A stretch of 64,000 nt of DNA, from positions 124,001 through 188,000 of the forward strand of contig NZ_SNZP01000002.1 of assembly GCF_004363805.1 (NCBI RefSeq), written 5' to 3'. Source of the stretch: Paludibacterium purpuratum. Its GTDB lineage: Bacteria; Pseudomonadota; Gammaproteobacteria; Burkholderiales; Chromobacteriaceae. The notes beneath the pieces are model-generated. The model ran no database searches and had not been told where the DNA came from. It worked only from the letters and a program-made list of their open reading frames with translations. Numbering within the stretch: position 1 is the stretch's first letter; each line of letters starts with the position of its first letter. Shown in pieces: positions 47,822 through 57,012 of this stretch. A program made the translations under genes and the position numbers.

Positions 47822-48853
47822 TTATTCGCCGTATGACAGCGCATTCGACACCAGTCGGGCGGTGATGTCGACAATCGGAATCACACGTTCGTAGGCCATG
47901 CGCGTCGGGCCGATCACGCCAAGCGTGCCGACCACCTGACCGTTGATGCGGTAAGGGGCGGTGACAACGCTGCATTCGTCGAGCGTGATGACGCCGGATT
48001 CGTCGCCAATGTATAGGCTGACGCCCTGCGCCCCACGACTTTGATTGAGCAGACCGAGCAACTCCGTCTTGTGCTCGAAGACATCGAACAGCTCGCGCAA
48101 CCGAGTCATGTTCTCCGACAGATCGCGCACATGCAGCAGATTATTGCCGCCACTGATCATCACCGACTCGGCAGATGACCGTATCGATTGCCGGCCAAAA
48201 TCGATGGCGGCCGACATCAGCTCGGTGATATCGCGCTTAATGCCGGCCAACTCGGTCTCCAGACGATGGGCAATGCCTATCATCCCCTGCCCGGCGTAGT
48301 GCTGGTTGAGGAAATTGCCGGCTTCGACCAGTTCGCCCGGCGCGTAGTCGCGCGCGGTCTGCAACAAGTGGTTCTGCACATCGCCATCGAGCGTGACCAG
48401 AATCAACAGTACGCGCCGCTCGGACAGGCGCAGGAACTCCACTTGGCGAAATGCGACGTCCGAGCGTTGCGGCGTCAGCACCACACCGGCGAAATGGGTC
48501 AGTTCGGATAACAGGGACGAAGCGGCATGCACCAAGCGCTGCGGACTGTCCGGCTGCAAGCCGGACTCCAGCTCGCGAACCGCGTCGCTCTCCAGCGGCG
48601 ACACCGTGAGCAGCCGATCGACGAACAGCCGATAGCCGCGCGAGGTCGGGATACGGCCAGCCGAAGTGTGCGGCGCAGCGACCAGCCCCATGGCTTCGAG
48701 GTCGGACAGCATATTGCGGATGGACGCCGAGGACAGGTCGAGGCCGCTGGCCATGGCCAGCGTGCGCGAGCCGACCGGCTGGCCGTCCGCGATGTAAAGC
48801 TCGACCAGGGTCTTGAGCAGACGTTCCGAACGTTGATTGAGCATGCTTTGCAT
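47822..48853 (-). CDS. hrcA: Heat-inducible transcription repressor HrcA
   Basis: About 343 residues, the usual HrcA size. The N-terminal winged helix [25 protein letters not shown] is followed by [38 protein letters not shown], both diagnostic. The C-terminal GAF-like domain ends with [21 protein letters not shown]. HrcA represses groESL and dnaK genes through CIRCE sites; no CIRCE element is found upstream here. GGAGG lies 11 bases before the ATG at 48853; a longer in-frame start is rejected. Confidence 0.95.
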   Translation of the reverse strand: MQSMLNQRSERLLKTLVELYIADGQPVGSRTLAMASGLDLSSASIRNMLSDLEAMGLVAAPHTSAGRIPTSRGYRLFVDRLLTVSPLESDAVRELESGLQPDSPQRLVHAASSLLSELTHFAGVVLTPQRSDVAFRQVEFLRLSERRVLLILVTLDGDVQNHLLQTARDYAPGELVEAGNFLNQHYAGQGMIGIAHRLETELAGIKRDITELMSAAIDFGRQSIRSSAESVMISGGNNLLHVRDLSENMTRLRELFDVFEHKTELLGLLNQSRGAQGVSLYIGDESGVITLDECSVVTAPYRINGQVVGTLGVIGPTRMAYERVIPIVDITARLVSNALSYGE

Positions 48854-48915
48854 TCTGGCACAACCCTCCGCGCAACAACAGTACCGCCCTCGCCAAGCCG
48901 GCGCCGCAGTGATTT

Positions 48916-48962
48916 TGTACAATATCAAGTGACAACGCCGTTTTGATTATGTACACTATCAA
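48916..48962. repeat. Direct repeat pair in the hrcA-recA gap
   Basis: TGTACAATATCAA (48916-48928) and TGTACACTATCAA (48950-48962) differ at one base and start 34 bases apart. They lie upstream of hrcA on one strand and recA on the other, in an AT-rich stretch; they could be operator sites. Confidence 0.45.
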
Positions 48963-49061
48963 TTGTGCCGGACAAGTCAGTTGCCGAAAGGGAAAAAAGC
49001 TTACCGGTTGAATAGTTATGTGGAGACGACACTGAAATTGGCAAGTCCTCGCCAGATTCAT

Positions 49062-49089
49062 TTGTCTACCCTCCTCATTATGCGATAAT
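49062..49089 (+). promoter_or_regulatory. Promoter of recA
   Basis: TTGTCT (49062-49067), a 16-base spacer, then GATAAT (49084-49089) preceded by TGC as an extended -10. The start point would be near 49096. Confidence 0.5.
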
Positions 49090-49100
49090 CCGGCCCTTAA

Positions 49101-49116
49101 GAGCCTGTACAGGCTC
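49101..49116. promoter_or_regulatory. 16-base palindrome at the recA transcription start
   Basis: GAGCCTGTACAGGCTC is a perfect palindrome placed where the recA transcript should begin. It contains CTGTACAG, but not the CTGT-N8-ACAG spacing of the standard proteobacterial LexA box, so it may be another operator or an RNA hairpin. Confidence 0.5.
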
Positions 49117-49145
49117 GAACGACATTCACACATATTGGAGATAGC

Positions 49146-50201
49146 ATGGCGGAGCGTACCGAAGACAAGAGCCGCGCCCTGGCGGCCGCCCTTGCGCAGA
49201 TCGAAAAGCAGTTCGGCAAAGGGTCGATCATGCGCATGAGCGACAACCAGATCACGGAGAATCTGCAGGTGATCTCCACCGGTTCGCTGGGCTTGGATCT
49301 GGCGCTTGGCGTCGGCGGCCTGCCGCGCGGCCGGGTCGTCGAGATTTACGGGCCGGAGTCCTCCGGTAAGACAACGCTGTGCTTGCAGGTGGTGGCCGAG
49401 GCACAGAAGCTCGGCGGCACATGCGCCTATATCGATGCCGAAAACGCGCTCGATCCGGTCTATGCCCAGAAGCTCGGCGTCAAGGTCGAAGATCTGCTGA
49501 TCTCTCAGCCGGACACCGGCGAACAGGCGCTGGAAATCTGCGACATGCTGGTGCGTTCCAGCGGCGTCGACGTCATCGTGGTCGACTCGGTGGCCGCGCT
49601 GGTGCCGAAGGCGGAAATCGAAGGCGAAATGGGCGACTCGCACGTCGGCCTGCAGGCCCGGCTGATGTCGCAGGCGCTGCGCAAGCTGACCGGTAACATC
49701 AAGCGCACCAACACCCTGGTGATCTTCATCAACCAGATCCGCATGAAGATCGGCGTGATGTTCGGCAATCCAGAAACCACCACCGGCGGTAACGCGCTCA
49801 AATTCTACGCCTCGGTGCGCCTGGACATTCGCCGGATCGGCAGCATCAAGAAAGGCGAGGAAGTCGTCGGTAACGAGACCCGCGTCAAAGTCGTCAAGAA
49901 CAAGGTGTCCCCGCCGTTCAGGCAAGCCGAGTTCGACATCCTTTACGGCGAGGGCATCTCGCGCGAAGGGGAAATCATCGAGATGGGCGTGCAGCACGGC
50001 TTCATCGAGAAGTCCGGCGCCTGGTACAGCCATAACGGCCAGAAGATCGGTCAGGGCAAGGACAATGTGCGCGAATTCCTCAAGGAAAATTCGGCCATTG
50101 CCAAGGAAGTGGAGCGCAAGGTGCGTGAAACCGTCGGCGTAAACGTCGCCATCACGGAAGACGGCGGCGATCCGGAAACGCTGGAAGACAGCGTTCTCTA
50201 A
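49146..50201 (+). CDS. recA: Recombinase RecA
   Basis: A 351-residue ATP-dependent strand-exchange protein and SOS co-protease. Walker A is GPESSGKTT (about residues 67-75), then [32 protein letters not shown] and the DNA-binding loops around [43 protein letters not shown]. The acidic C-terminal tail is short. A GGAG site lies six bases before the ATG. recX begins three bases after the stop. Confidence 0.98.
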   Translation: MAERTEDKSRALAAALAQIEKQFGKGSIMRMSDNQITENLQVISTGSLGLDLALGVGGLPRGRVVEIYGPESSGKTTLCLQVVAEAQKLGGTCAYIDAENALDPVYAQKLGVKVEDLLISQPDTGEQALEICDMLVRSSGVDVIVVDSVAALVPKAEIEGEMGDSHVGLQARLMSQALRKLTGNIKRTNTLVIFINQIRMKIGVMFGNPETTTGGNALKFYASVRLDIRRIGSIKKGEEVVGNETRVKVVKNKVSPPFRQAEFDILYGEGISREGEIIEMGVQHGFIEKSGAWYSHNGQKIGQGKDNVREFLKENSAIAKEVERKVRETVGVNVAITEDGGDPETLEDSVL

Positions 50202-50204
50202 GGC

Positions 50205-50645
50205 ATGGAAAAAAGCTTGATGGCGCGAGCCATCGACTTGTTGTCGCGGCGCGAATATTCGCGCCGCGAACTCACTCAACGACTACGCCCGCACGCCCAG
50301 TCGCCCGAAGAGCTTGCTCAGGTGCTCGACCAGTTGGCCGAGCGCACCTGGCAATCAGATCAGCGATTCGCCGAGCAGTTCTCCCGCAGCCGGGCCGGCA
50401 AATACGGCAGCCTGCGTCTACGCCAACACCTGCGCGAAAAAGGGGTCAGCGGCGAATTGATCGACGAAGCGCTGTCGAGCCAGGACGATCTGGCCACCGC
50501 CCGCGCCGTCTGGCAGCGCAAGTTCGGCACCCTCCCCGACTCCCCGCAAGATAAGGCGCGCCAAGCGCGCTTTCTCGCCGCGCGAGGTTTTCCGCCGGAA
50601 ATCATCCGTAAAATTCTCGCCGGTCGCCTCGACGACAACGAATAA
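50205..50645 (+). CDS. recX: Regulatory protein RecX
   Basis: A 146-residue helical protein that caps or inhibits RecA filaments. AIDLLSRREYSRRELTQRL and QFSRSRAGKYGSLRLRQHLREKGV are the RecX repeats. Its three-base separation from recA implies partial read-through expression, as in other bacteria. Confidence 0.94.
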   Translation: MEKSLMARAIDLLSRREYSRRELTQRLRPHAQSPEELAQVLDQLAERTWQSDQRFAEQFSRSRAGKYGSLRLRQHLREKGVSGELIDEALSSQDDLATARAVWQRKFGTLPDSPQDKARQARFLAARGFPPEIIRKILAGRLDDNE

Positions 50646-50758
50646 ACCGACGCGCGGCTTGCCAGCAAGCCCCGGCCTTGCGAAACTATGGCCATTACAT
50701 TCAAGGCAAATATGGCGGACAAATACCGCACTAGCCCAAGCCTAATACAGACAGATCT

Positions 50759-53392
50759 ATGAAAACAGCTGAAATTCGCCAGAAATTTCTGGACTTCTTT
50801 GCTTCCAAAGGTCACCAGGTGGTGTCCTCCAGCTCGCTGGTGCCGGGCAACGACCCGACGCTGCTTTTCACCAATGCCGGCATGAATCAGTTCAAGGACG
50901 TGTTCCTCGGCTTCGAAAAACGTCCATACAACCGGGCGACTTCTTCGCAAAAGTGCGTGCGGGCAGGCGGCAAGCACAACGATTTGGAAAACGTCGGCTA
51001 CACCGCCCGCCACCACACTTTCTTCGAAATGCTGGGCAACTTCAGCTTCGGCGACTATTTCAAGCGCGATGCGATCCACTTCGCCTGGGAGTTCCTGACC
51101 AGCCCGCAATGGCTGGCCATCCCCAAGGACAAGCTGATGGTCACCGTCTACGCCAGCGATGACGAAGCGTTCGAAATCTGGGCACGCGAAATCGGCGTAC
51201 CGGAACAAAAGATCGTCCGCATCGGCGACAACAAAGGCGCGCCCTACGCTTCCGACAACTTCTGGCAGATGGGCGACACCGGCCCGTGCGGCCCGTGTAC
51301 CGAGATTTTCTACGACCACGGCGATCATATCTGGGGCGGCCCTCCGGGAAGCCCGGAAGAAGATGGCGACCGCTTTATCGAAATCTGGAATTGCGTGTTC
51401 ATGCAATTCAACCGCGATGAAAGCGGCACCATGCACCCGCTGCCGAAACCCTCCGTCGACACCGGTATGGGGCTGGAGCGTATTTCCGCCGTGATGCAGC
51501 ATGTGCACGCCAACTACGAAATCGACCTGTTCCAGAATTTGATTGCCGCCGCCGCGCGCGAAACCGGCGTGCCGTTCAGTCAAGAGACGCCCTCGCTCAA
51601 GGTCATCGCCGACCACATCCGCGCGGTATCTTTTCTGATCGCCGACGGCGTACTGCCGTCCAACGACGGTCGTGGCTACGTACTGCGCCGTATCATCAGA
51701 CGCGCCATTCGCCACGGTTACAAACTGGGTCAAAAAGGCCTGTTCCTGCATCGACTGGTCGCCGACCTGGTCGAACAGATGGGCGCCGCCTTCCCGGAAC
51801 TCGCCGTGCACCAGGCCGAGATCGAGGATGCGCTGCGCCAGGAGGAGCAACGCTTCGCCGAAACCCTGGATAACGGCATGGCCTTGCTGGAAGAAGCGTT
51901 GTCCGGCGGCAAACAGCGCCTGGAAGGCAACACGCTGTTCAAGTTGTATGACACATTCGGCTTCCCGGTCGACCTAACCGCCGACATCTGCCGCGAGCGC
52001 GGCATCGAGGCCGACCTCGACGGCTTCGAGCGCGAGATGGAAGCCCAGCGTGCTCGTGCCCGCGCCGCATCCAGCTTCAAGATGGCCGGCAACGTCGACT
52101 ACAGCGGCGAAGACACACTATTCAACGGCTACGAAAAAGCCAGCGTCGATGCCACGGTACTGGCGCTTTACAAGGGCCAGGAACAGGTCGAGACGCTTGA
52201 CGCCGGCGACGAAGGTATCGTCGTTCTCGACAAGACGCCGTTCTATGCCGAAGGCGGTGGCCAGATCGGCGACCGGGGAGAGCTCTCGATTGCCGGCGGC
52301 GTCGGCGCCTTGTTCGATGTCGTCGACACGCAAAAGATTCAGGCGGCTGTATTCGGCCACAAAGGCCGGCTGGTCAAGGGCTCGCTGAAAGTGGGCGACC
52401 AAGTGGCCGCCACCATCGATCTGCACCAGCGGCAGGCCACGGCGCGTAACCACTCGGCGACCCACTTGCTGCACGCCGCGCTGCGCCACGTTCTGGGCAA
52501 CCATGTCGCCCAGAAGGGCTCGCTGGTCAACGCCGAGCGCACCCGTTTCGACTTCGCCCACACTGAAGCGGTCAGTACCGAACAGATGGTAGAGATCGAG
52601 CGCGTGGTTAACCATGTGATTGCCGCCAACTATCCGATCAGCGCGACCACCATGTCCTACGACGACGCCATCCGCGCCGGCGCCATGGCGCTGTTCGGCG
52701 AGAAGTACGGCGACGAAGTTCGCGTACTGAAGATGGGCGAGTTCTCCACCGAACTGTGCGGCGGCACCCACGTCGCCCGCACCGGCGATATCGGCCTGTT
52801 CAAACTCGTTGCCGAAAGCGGGGTCGCAGCCGGCGTACGCCGCATCGAAGCCCTGACCGGCGAAGGCGCCCTGGCCCATATCCAGGCTCAGGACGCCCTG
52901 CTGCGGGATCTGGCGTTGCGGTTGAAGGCCCAGCAAAGCGATGAGATCGTTCAGCGCGTGACGACACTGCAAGACCAGATGAAATCGCTCGACAAGGAAC
53001 TGGCCCAACTGAAGCAGAAGCTGGCGGCCAATGCCGGTGAAGCGCTGGTCGAACAGGCGCAGGACATCAAGGGCGTCAAAGTTCTGGCAGCGGAACTGCC
53101 GGGGGCCGACAGCAACGCGCTGCGCGAAACCCTGGACAAGCTGAAGGACAAGCTGCGCTCGGCTGCCATCGTGCTGGCATCCGTCCAGGACGGCAAGGTG
53201 TCGCTGGTGGCCGGCGTTACCGCCGATCTGACCAGCCGACTCAAGGCCGGCGAATTGGTCAACAGCGTCGCACAGCAAGTCGGCGGCAAGGGCGGGGGCC
53301 GTCCGGACATGGCCCAGGCAGGCGGTACCGACCCGACACAGCTGCCGCAAGCGCTCGCAGGCGTCGCCAACTGGGTCGCTGCCAAGCTCTGA
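50759..53392 (+). CDS. alaS: Alanine-tRNA ligase
   Basis: An 877-residue class II synthetase. The catalytic core starts with [14 protein letters not shown] and [20 protein letters not shown]. The editing domain zinc ligands are [11 protein letters not shown] (His-x3-His) and [15 protein letters not shown] (Cys and His). The C-Ala domain ends the protein with [18 protein letters not shown]. All functional motifs are intact. It carries its own terminator at 53402. Confidence 0.98.
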   Translation: MKTAEIRQKFLDFFASKGHQVVSSSSLVPGNDPTLLFTNAGMNQFKDVFLGFEKRPYNRATSSQKCVRAGGKHNDLENVGYTARHHTFFEMLGNFSFGDYFKRDAIHFAWEFLTSPQWLAIPKDKLMVTVYASDDEAFEIWAREIGVPEQKIVRIGDNKGAPYASDNFWQMGDTGPCGPCTEIFYDHGDHIWGGPPGSPEEDGDRFIEIWNCVFMQFNRDESGTMHPLPKPSVDTGMGLERISAVMQHVHANYEIDLFQNLIAAAARETGVPFSQETPSLKVIADHIRAVSFLIADGVLPSNDGRGYVLRRIIRRAIRHGYKLGQKGLFLHRLVADLVEQMGAAFPELAVHQAEIEDALRQEEQRFAETLDNGMALLEEALSGGKQRLEGNTLFKLYDTFGFPVDLTADICRERGIEADLDGFEREMEAQRARARAASSFKMAGNVDYSGEDTLFNGYEKASVDATVLALYKGQEQVETLDAGDEGIVVLDKTPFYAEGGGQIGDRGELSIAGGVGALFDVVDTQKIQAAVFGHKGRLVKGSLKVGDQVAATIDLHQRQATARNHSATHLLHAALRHVLGNHVAQKGSLVNAERTRFDFAHTEAVSTEQMVEIERVVNHVIAANYPISATTMSYDDAIRAGAMALFGEKYGDEVRVLKMGEFSTELCGGTHVARTGDIGLFKLVAESGVAAGVRRIEALTGEGALAHIQAQDALLRDLALRLKAQQSDEIVQRVTTLQDQMKSLDKELAQLKQKLAANAGEALVEQAQDIKGVKVLAAELPGADSNALRETLDKLKDKLRSAAIVLASVQDGKVSLVAGVTADLTSRLKAGELVNSVAQQVGGKGGGRPDMAQAGGTDPTQLPQALAGVANWVAAKL

Positions 53393-53401
53393 CCGTAGAC
53401 C

Positions 53402-53428
53402 GCCCGTACACCAGTACGGGCTTCTTTC
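53402..53428 (+). terminator. Intrinsic terminator of alaS
   Basis: GCCCGTAC (53402-53409), loop ACCA, GTACGGGC (53414-53421), then TTCTTTC. It lies ten bases after the stop. Confidence 0.85.
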
Positions 53429-53474
53429 ACCCCGCGCAGCTGCGAAATGGCCATAGCCGTTTCAGCAGCTGCGG

Positions 53475-53499
53475 GTAAGAAAACATATAATGTTCTTAC
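53475..53499 (+). promoter_or_regulatory. -10 element inside an inverted repeat, binding-protein gene
   Basis: A consensus TATAAT (53486-53491) is enclosed by GTAAGAA (53475-53481) and TTCTTAC (53493-53499). The -35 region is poor, so expression may need an activator or be blocked by a repressor bound at the dyad. Confidence 0.5.
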
Positions 53500-53542
53500 G
53501 GCCTCGATCGATGATTCACTACCCAGCCGGAAAGAAATGATC

Positions 53543-54322
53543 ATGCGCTTGTTCTGGCGATGTCTGTTGCCGATGCTTCTGCTGCTCAGCCTACCCGTTT
53601 GGGCGGATCGCGTGGCAACCAACGAGCTGATGGTGGTCACCGAGGAGTGGGCCCCGTACCAATACACCACCGCCGACGGCGCGGTATCAGGCCCTAACGT
53701 CGCAATGGTTCAAGCCATCCTGGCCGAAGCCAAATTTCAAACGCCGATCAAGATCGTCCCCTGGGCCCGCGCCTTCTTCATGGGCAAAAACCGGCCGAAT
53801 ACGCTGATCTTCAGCCTGTCGCGCAGCAAGGAACGCGAGAACCAATTTATCTGGATCGGCGAACTGATGCGACGCGACGACTGGTTCTATCGCGCCACCG
53901 GGCACGATAGCATCGCGCCGACCAAGCTTAGCGCTATCAAGTCTTGCTGCACTGTCTGCGTCGTACGCAAGGACATCGTCGAAGACGACCTGCAAAAACT
54001 CGGCTTCCAACCAGATCGGCATTACATCACCGCCGACAGTTTCGCCGACTGCATGCGACTGGTACAAACAGGCACCGTGCCCTTGCTGGTCAACTCGCCG
54101 GCGGGCCTGGCTCAGGAATTGAAACAGCAGCGCGACAACCGGGCCGGCTTCCAAAAGGTGATGCCCTTGCCTGGCGCGGGCCAGGAACCACTCTACCTGG
54201 CGGCCAGCATCGGCACATCGGCGACCACGGTTGCCCGCCTGCAAGCGGCAATCAAAACCCTGCAGCAAAACGGCACACTGGAACAAACCCGGCGCCTCTT
54301 CTTGGAACACAGCAAGCCGTAA
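53543..54322 (+). CDS. Periplasmic substrate-binding protein, SBP family 3 type
   Basis: About 259 residues. A signal peptide (MRLFWRCLLPMLLLLSLPVWA) precedes a Venus-flytrap fold: ELMVVTEEWAPYQY, GPNVAMVQAILAEAKFQTPIKIVPWARAF, and FSLSRSKEREN. The C-terminal LQAAIKTLQQNGTLEQTRRLF fits the family end. Three cysteines in SCCTVC are unusual and may form a disulfide. No ABC permease or ATPase gene is nearby; the next gene is a hybrid kinase with no sensor domain. It may be a detached sensor (BvgS/EvgS type) rather than a transporter part. The ATG at 53543 has GGAAAG upstream at eight bases. Confidence 0.82.
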   Translation: MRLFWRCLLPMLLLLSLPVWADRVATNELMVVTEEWAPYQYTTADGAVSGPNVAMVQAILAEAKFQTPIKIVPWARAFFMGKNRPNTLIFSLSRSKERENQFIWIGELMRRDDWFYRATGHDSIAPTKLSAIKSCCTVCVVRKDIVEDDLQKLGFQPDRHYITADSFADCMRLVQTGTVPLLVNSPAGLAQELKQQRDNRAGFQKVMPLPGAGQEPLYLAASIGTSATTVARLQAAIKTLQQNGTLEQTRRLFLEHSKP

Positions 54323-54343
54323 TTCGCCATCCGCCTCTCCCCC

Positions 54344-54378
54344 TAGCGGCCTTGTATGACACGGCCGCTACGTCTTTT
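54344..54378 (+). terminator. Intrinsic terminator after the binding-protein gene
   Basis: TAGCGGCC (54344-54351) and GGCCGCTA (54363-54370) with an 11-base loop, followed by CGTCTTTTT. It separates the binding protein from the kinase gene. Confidence 0.85.
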
Positions 54379-54497
54379 TCCCCCTCCCCAGTGCAAACTT
54401 GCCATTTTAAACCTATTATGTGCATCATTTTAAATATTTTCTTATTGGCAGTTATGCCGAATGCGGCTCAATCGGTTCGAACGGAACAGGAATGCTC

Positions 54498-56162
54498 ATG
54501 GGAAACACCAGTGACTATCAATCCGCACAACTCACCGTGCTGCAGGAAATCGTCTCTCCGGCCCCGCTGGTGGCGCTGTTACTTTTATTACTCGCCTCGG
54601 TAGGCGGTGTCGGCCTACGACTATGGCGCACACAACGGCGACGCCAAGCACAAGCCGAACGAGAGGCGTCGGCTTCGAAATCCAGCCTGCAGGCATTGAT
54701 CAGTCACGAGGTACGCACGCCGCTCACCGCCATTGCCCGGCTAATCGAACTGTCGCTCGAAGACAAGGCGGACGAAAGCAGTCGCCGCGCGCTACAGCGC
54801 GCGGCATGGCATGCAACGACCTCGTTGCAGGTATTGTTGGACGACTTGATCACGCAAAGTCGGCTAGACCACAACCAGCTCAATCTGCACCCGGTGCCCT
54901 GCGAGCTGGCGGGCTTTCTCGAGGAAATCCGCCAGATCTACCGCCCCATCGTCGAGAGCCGACAACTGGCATTGCAGTTCGAGACCCATCTACAAGTGCC
55001 GGTGGTCATCATCGATCCGCTGCGTTTTCGTCAGATTTTGCAGAACCTGCTGGCCAATGCGGTCAAGTATACCCACGAGGGTGGTATTTCCCTTTACGTG
55101 GCAACCGAAGCGGCCCAAGCCGGCCAATGCCGGATACACGTCGAGTTGCGCGATAGCGGCATCGGTATGCCCCCCGCTTTGCGCGCGGAATTGGATCAGC
55201 CGTTCCAACCCGCTGGGGAAAGCCGGCGCCAGCAATATGGCGGACACGGGCTGGGGCTTTTTCTCTGCCGCCAACTGATCCGGAAGATGCGGGGTGAAAT
55301 GCGGGTAGACAGCCAGCCGGGCGATGGCACCACCATCCAACTGAATTTCACCGTGGCGGTCGGCAAGCTGGATGAGCGAGTCCCCTGCACCGTGCCGACC
55401 GAATGCCTAACCGGGTTGAACATTCTGCTGGTCGAGGACGAGTTGGCAAACCGCACGCTGCTAGAACGCGACCTGGCCCAACTGGGCATTAGCGTCACCT
55501 CGTGCGCGGATGGCGTGGAAGCTTTACGCTTATGGATCAAACAGCCGTTCGACGTCGTATTGGTCGACTGGCATCTTCCGGGCATGAACGGCCCGGCGAT
55601 GGCACGGATCATCCGCCGCATCGAACGCCGCCGCGCCAGCGCGCATCAAACCATCATCGGCATGACCACCGGCAGCGCACAGATCCGCACCGGCGTACTG
55701 TTCGATGCAGGACTAGAAAAGCCCGTACTGCCGCAAGTACTGACACAGACTTTACGACGCTGCCTGCCCGATCCTTCCAACCGGGAACCGCTGAATCTGC
55801 AGGTGCTGCGGAAATTGATCCGCGGCGATGCAGTGTTCGGCCGGCAATTCCTGGGCGCCGCCCGCGAGAGCGTGCAAGCCGATCTGCTTGTGCTATGCAA
55901 AGGCTATGCCGCACCGGACACCACCCTGCTGGCGGAAACGCTGCACCACCTGCAAGGTGTCACCCGGCTGATGTGCAACGACCTGATCACGGCTCGCTGC
56001 ATTGCACTGGAAAAAGCGGTACTGGAACAGGACAGCGCTCGTATCAAGGCGCTACTCCCGCACGTCAAACAGGACCTGCGCACTGTCTGCCTAGCCCTGC
56101 AGACCTGCCCGCATGCCTTGTCGGAAACATCCCCTGCCGAACCTCAGACCAACAAATCGTAA
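54498..56162 (+). CDS. Hybrid sensor histidine kinase with receiver and Hpt domains
   Basis: About 554 residues. One membrane helix (about 23-42) is followed directly by a HisKA domain with His70 in ISHEVRTPL. The HATPase domain has Asn187 (NLLANAVKYTH), DSGIGMP and GGHGLGLFL. The receiver domain has Asp357 in VLVDWHLPGMNG and the conserved Lys in EKPV. A C-terminal Hpt-like region has His483 in HHLQG. This is a BvgS-like phosphorelay lacking its periplasmic domains. AGGA six bases before the ATG supports 54498. The 3' end overlaps the convergent TSUP gene by 19 bases. No partner response regulator is adjacent. Confidence 0.88.
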   Translation: MGNTSDYQSAQLTVLQEIVSPAPLVALLLLLLASVGGVGLRLWRTQRRRQAQAEREASASKSSLQALISHEVRTPLTAIARLIELSLEDKADESSRRALQRAAWHATTSLQVLLDDLITQSRLDHNQLNLHPVPCELAGFLEEIRQIYRPIVESRQLALQFETHLQVPVVIIDPLRFRQILQNLLANAVKYTHEGGISLYVATEAAQAGQCRIHVELRDSGIGMPPALRAELDQPFQPAGESRRQQYGGHGLGLFLCRQLIRKMRGEMRVDSQPGDGTTIQLNFTVAVGKLDERVPCTVPTECLTGLNILLVEDELANRTLLERDLAQLGISVTSCADGVEALRLWIKQPFDVVLVDWHLPGMNGPAMARIIRRIERRRASAHQTIIGMTTGSAQIRTGVLFDAGLEKPVLPQVLTQTLRRCLPDPSNREPLNLQVLRKLIRGDAVFGRQFLGAARESVQADLLVLCKGYAAPDTTLLAETLHHLQGVTRLMCNDLITARCIALEKAVLEQDSARIKALLPHVKQDLRTVCLALQTCPHALSETSPAEPQTNKS

Positions 56163-56902
56163 CCCAGCTTGAGGATCAGCCCCCCCGTCAAGCAGAGGAA
56201 TAATTTGCGCACGAAGACGGTGCCTTGCCGAATGGCCAACCAGCTTCCCGCCACGGCGCCTAGAATATTGCAAACCCCCATCGGGAGTGCATAGCGATAT
56301 AACACATGCTGCGCCGGAATGAAAAATACCAAGGCGGCGATATTGGTCGCCAGGTTGACCAGCTTGGCCGATGCCGAGGCATGAATGAAATCGAAGCCGT
56401 AATAGCGGATAAACAGAAAAATCAGGAAGCTACCCGTGCCAGGCCCAAACAACCCATCGTAAAATCCGATCCCGGCGCCGAACAACAGCGCCATGGCTTT
56501 TTCGCGCGTACCAATGTCGCGCGGCACATGCAAGGCGCCAAAGTCCTTCTTCTGCAGGGTATACCATCCGATGAGCAGCATCAGCACCAGCACCAGGGGG
56601 CGAAGCAGGTTTTTCGGTACCAGCGAAACGGCAGCGGCGCCGACAAAGGCCATGGCGAAAGCGGCGCAAGCCGCGGGCAAGATCACCGCCCAAGGCAAAC
56701 GTACGCGCTTTAGATAACTTCGGGCGGCAAACGAGGTTCCCAGCGCCGACACCAGTTTGTTGCTGCCAAGCAAATTGACCGGTAACTCGCGCGGCAGCAA
56801 AGTAAAGATCGCGGGAATCTGCACCAGCCCCCCGCCGCCAACGGCGGAATCGATCAGGCCGGCACTAAAGGCAAACAAGCACAACAAAGACAACGTCAAC
56901 AT
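56144..56902 (-). CDS. TSUP (TauE/SafE) family membrane transporter
   Basis: About 252 residues with seven to eight membrane helices. GLIDSAVGGGGLVQIPAIF near the N-terminus and GIGFYDGLFGPGTGSFLIFLFIRYYGFDFIHASASAK in the middle are the two half-repeats of the DUF81/TauE family, close to YfcA. Family members export sulfite, sulfoacetate or related anions; the substrate here is unknown. ATG at 56902 with GGAG seven bases upstream. It diverges from the LysR gene and is likely its target. Confidence 0.88.
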   Translation of the reverse strand: MLTLSLLCLFAFSAGLIDSAVGGGGLVQIPAIFTLLPRELPVNLLGSNKLVSALGTSFAARSYLKRVRLPWAVILPAACAAFAMAFVGAAAVSLVPKNLLRPLVLVLMLLIGWYTLQKKDFGALHVPRDIGTREKAMALLFGAGIGFYDGLFGPGTGSFLIFLFIRYYGFDFIHASASAKLVNLATNIAALVFFIPAQHVLYRYALPMGVCNILGAVAGSWLAIRQGTVFVRKLFLCLTGGLILKLGYDLLV

Positions 56903-56952
56903 GGCGCACTCCAAAGCAATGCCGACAGCTTAGCGTGTTCCACCCCCTTCAT

Positions 56953-56982
56953 GTTGCAACTTCATATTGCAAAAAATGCAAT
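56953..56982. promoter_or_regulatory. Candidate LysR operator between TSUP and LysR genes
   Basis: GTTGCAAC (56953-56960) is a perfect palindrome, and ATTGCA-N5-TGCAAT (56966-56982) is a perfect dyad close by. Paired TTGCA/TGCAA sites in a divergent gap fit LysR binding. TATAAA near 56985 could be the lysR -10. Confidence 0.5.
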
Positions 56983-57012
56983 AATATAAAATTCTTCAGC
57001 GAGAGGCGCGGC

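Noticed and set aside
48854-48960. CIRCE element upstream of hrcA
   Set aside because: No TTAGCACTC-N9-GAGTGCTAA or close variant is present.
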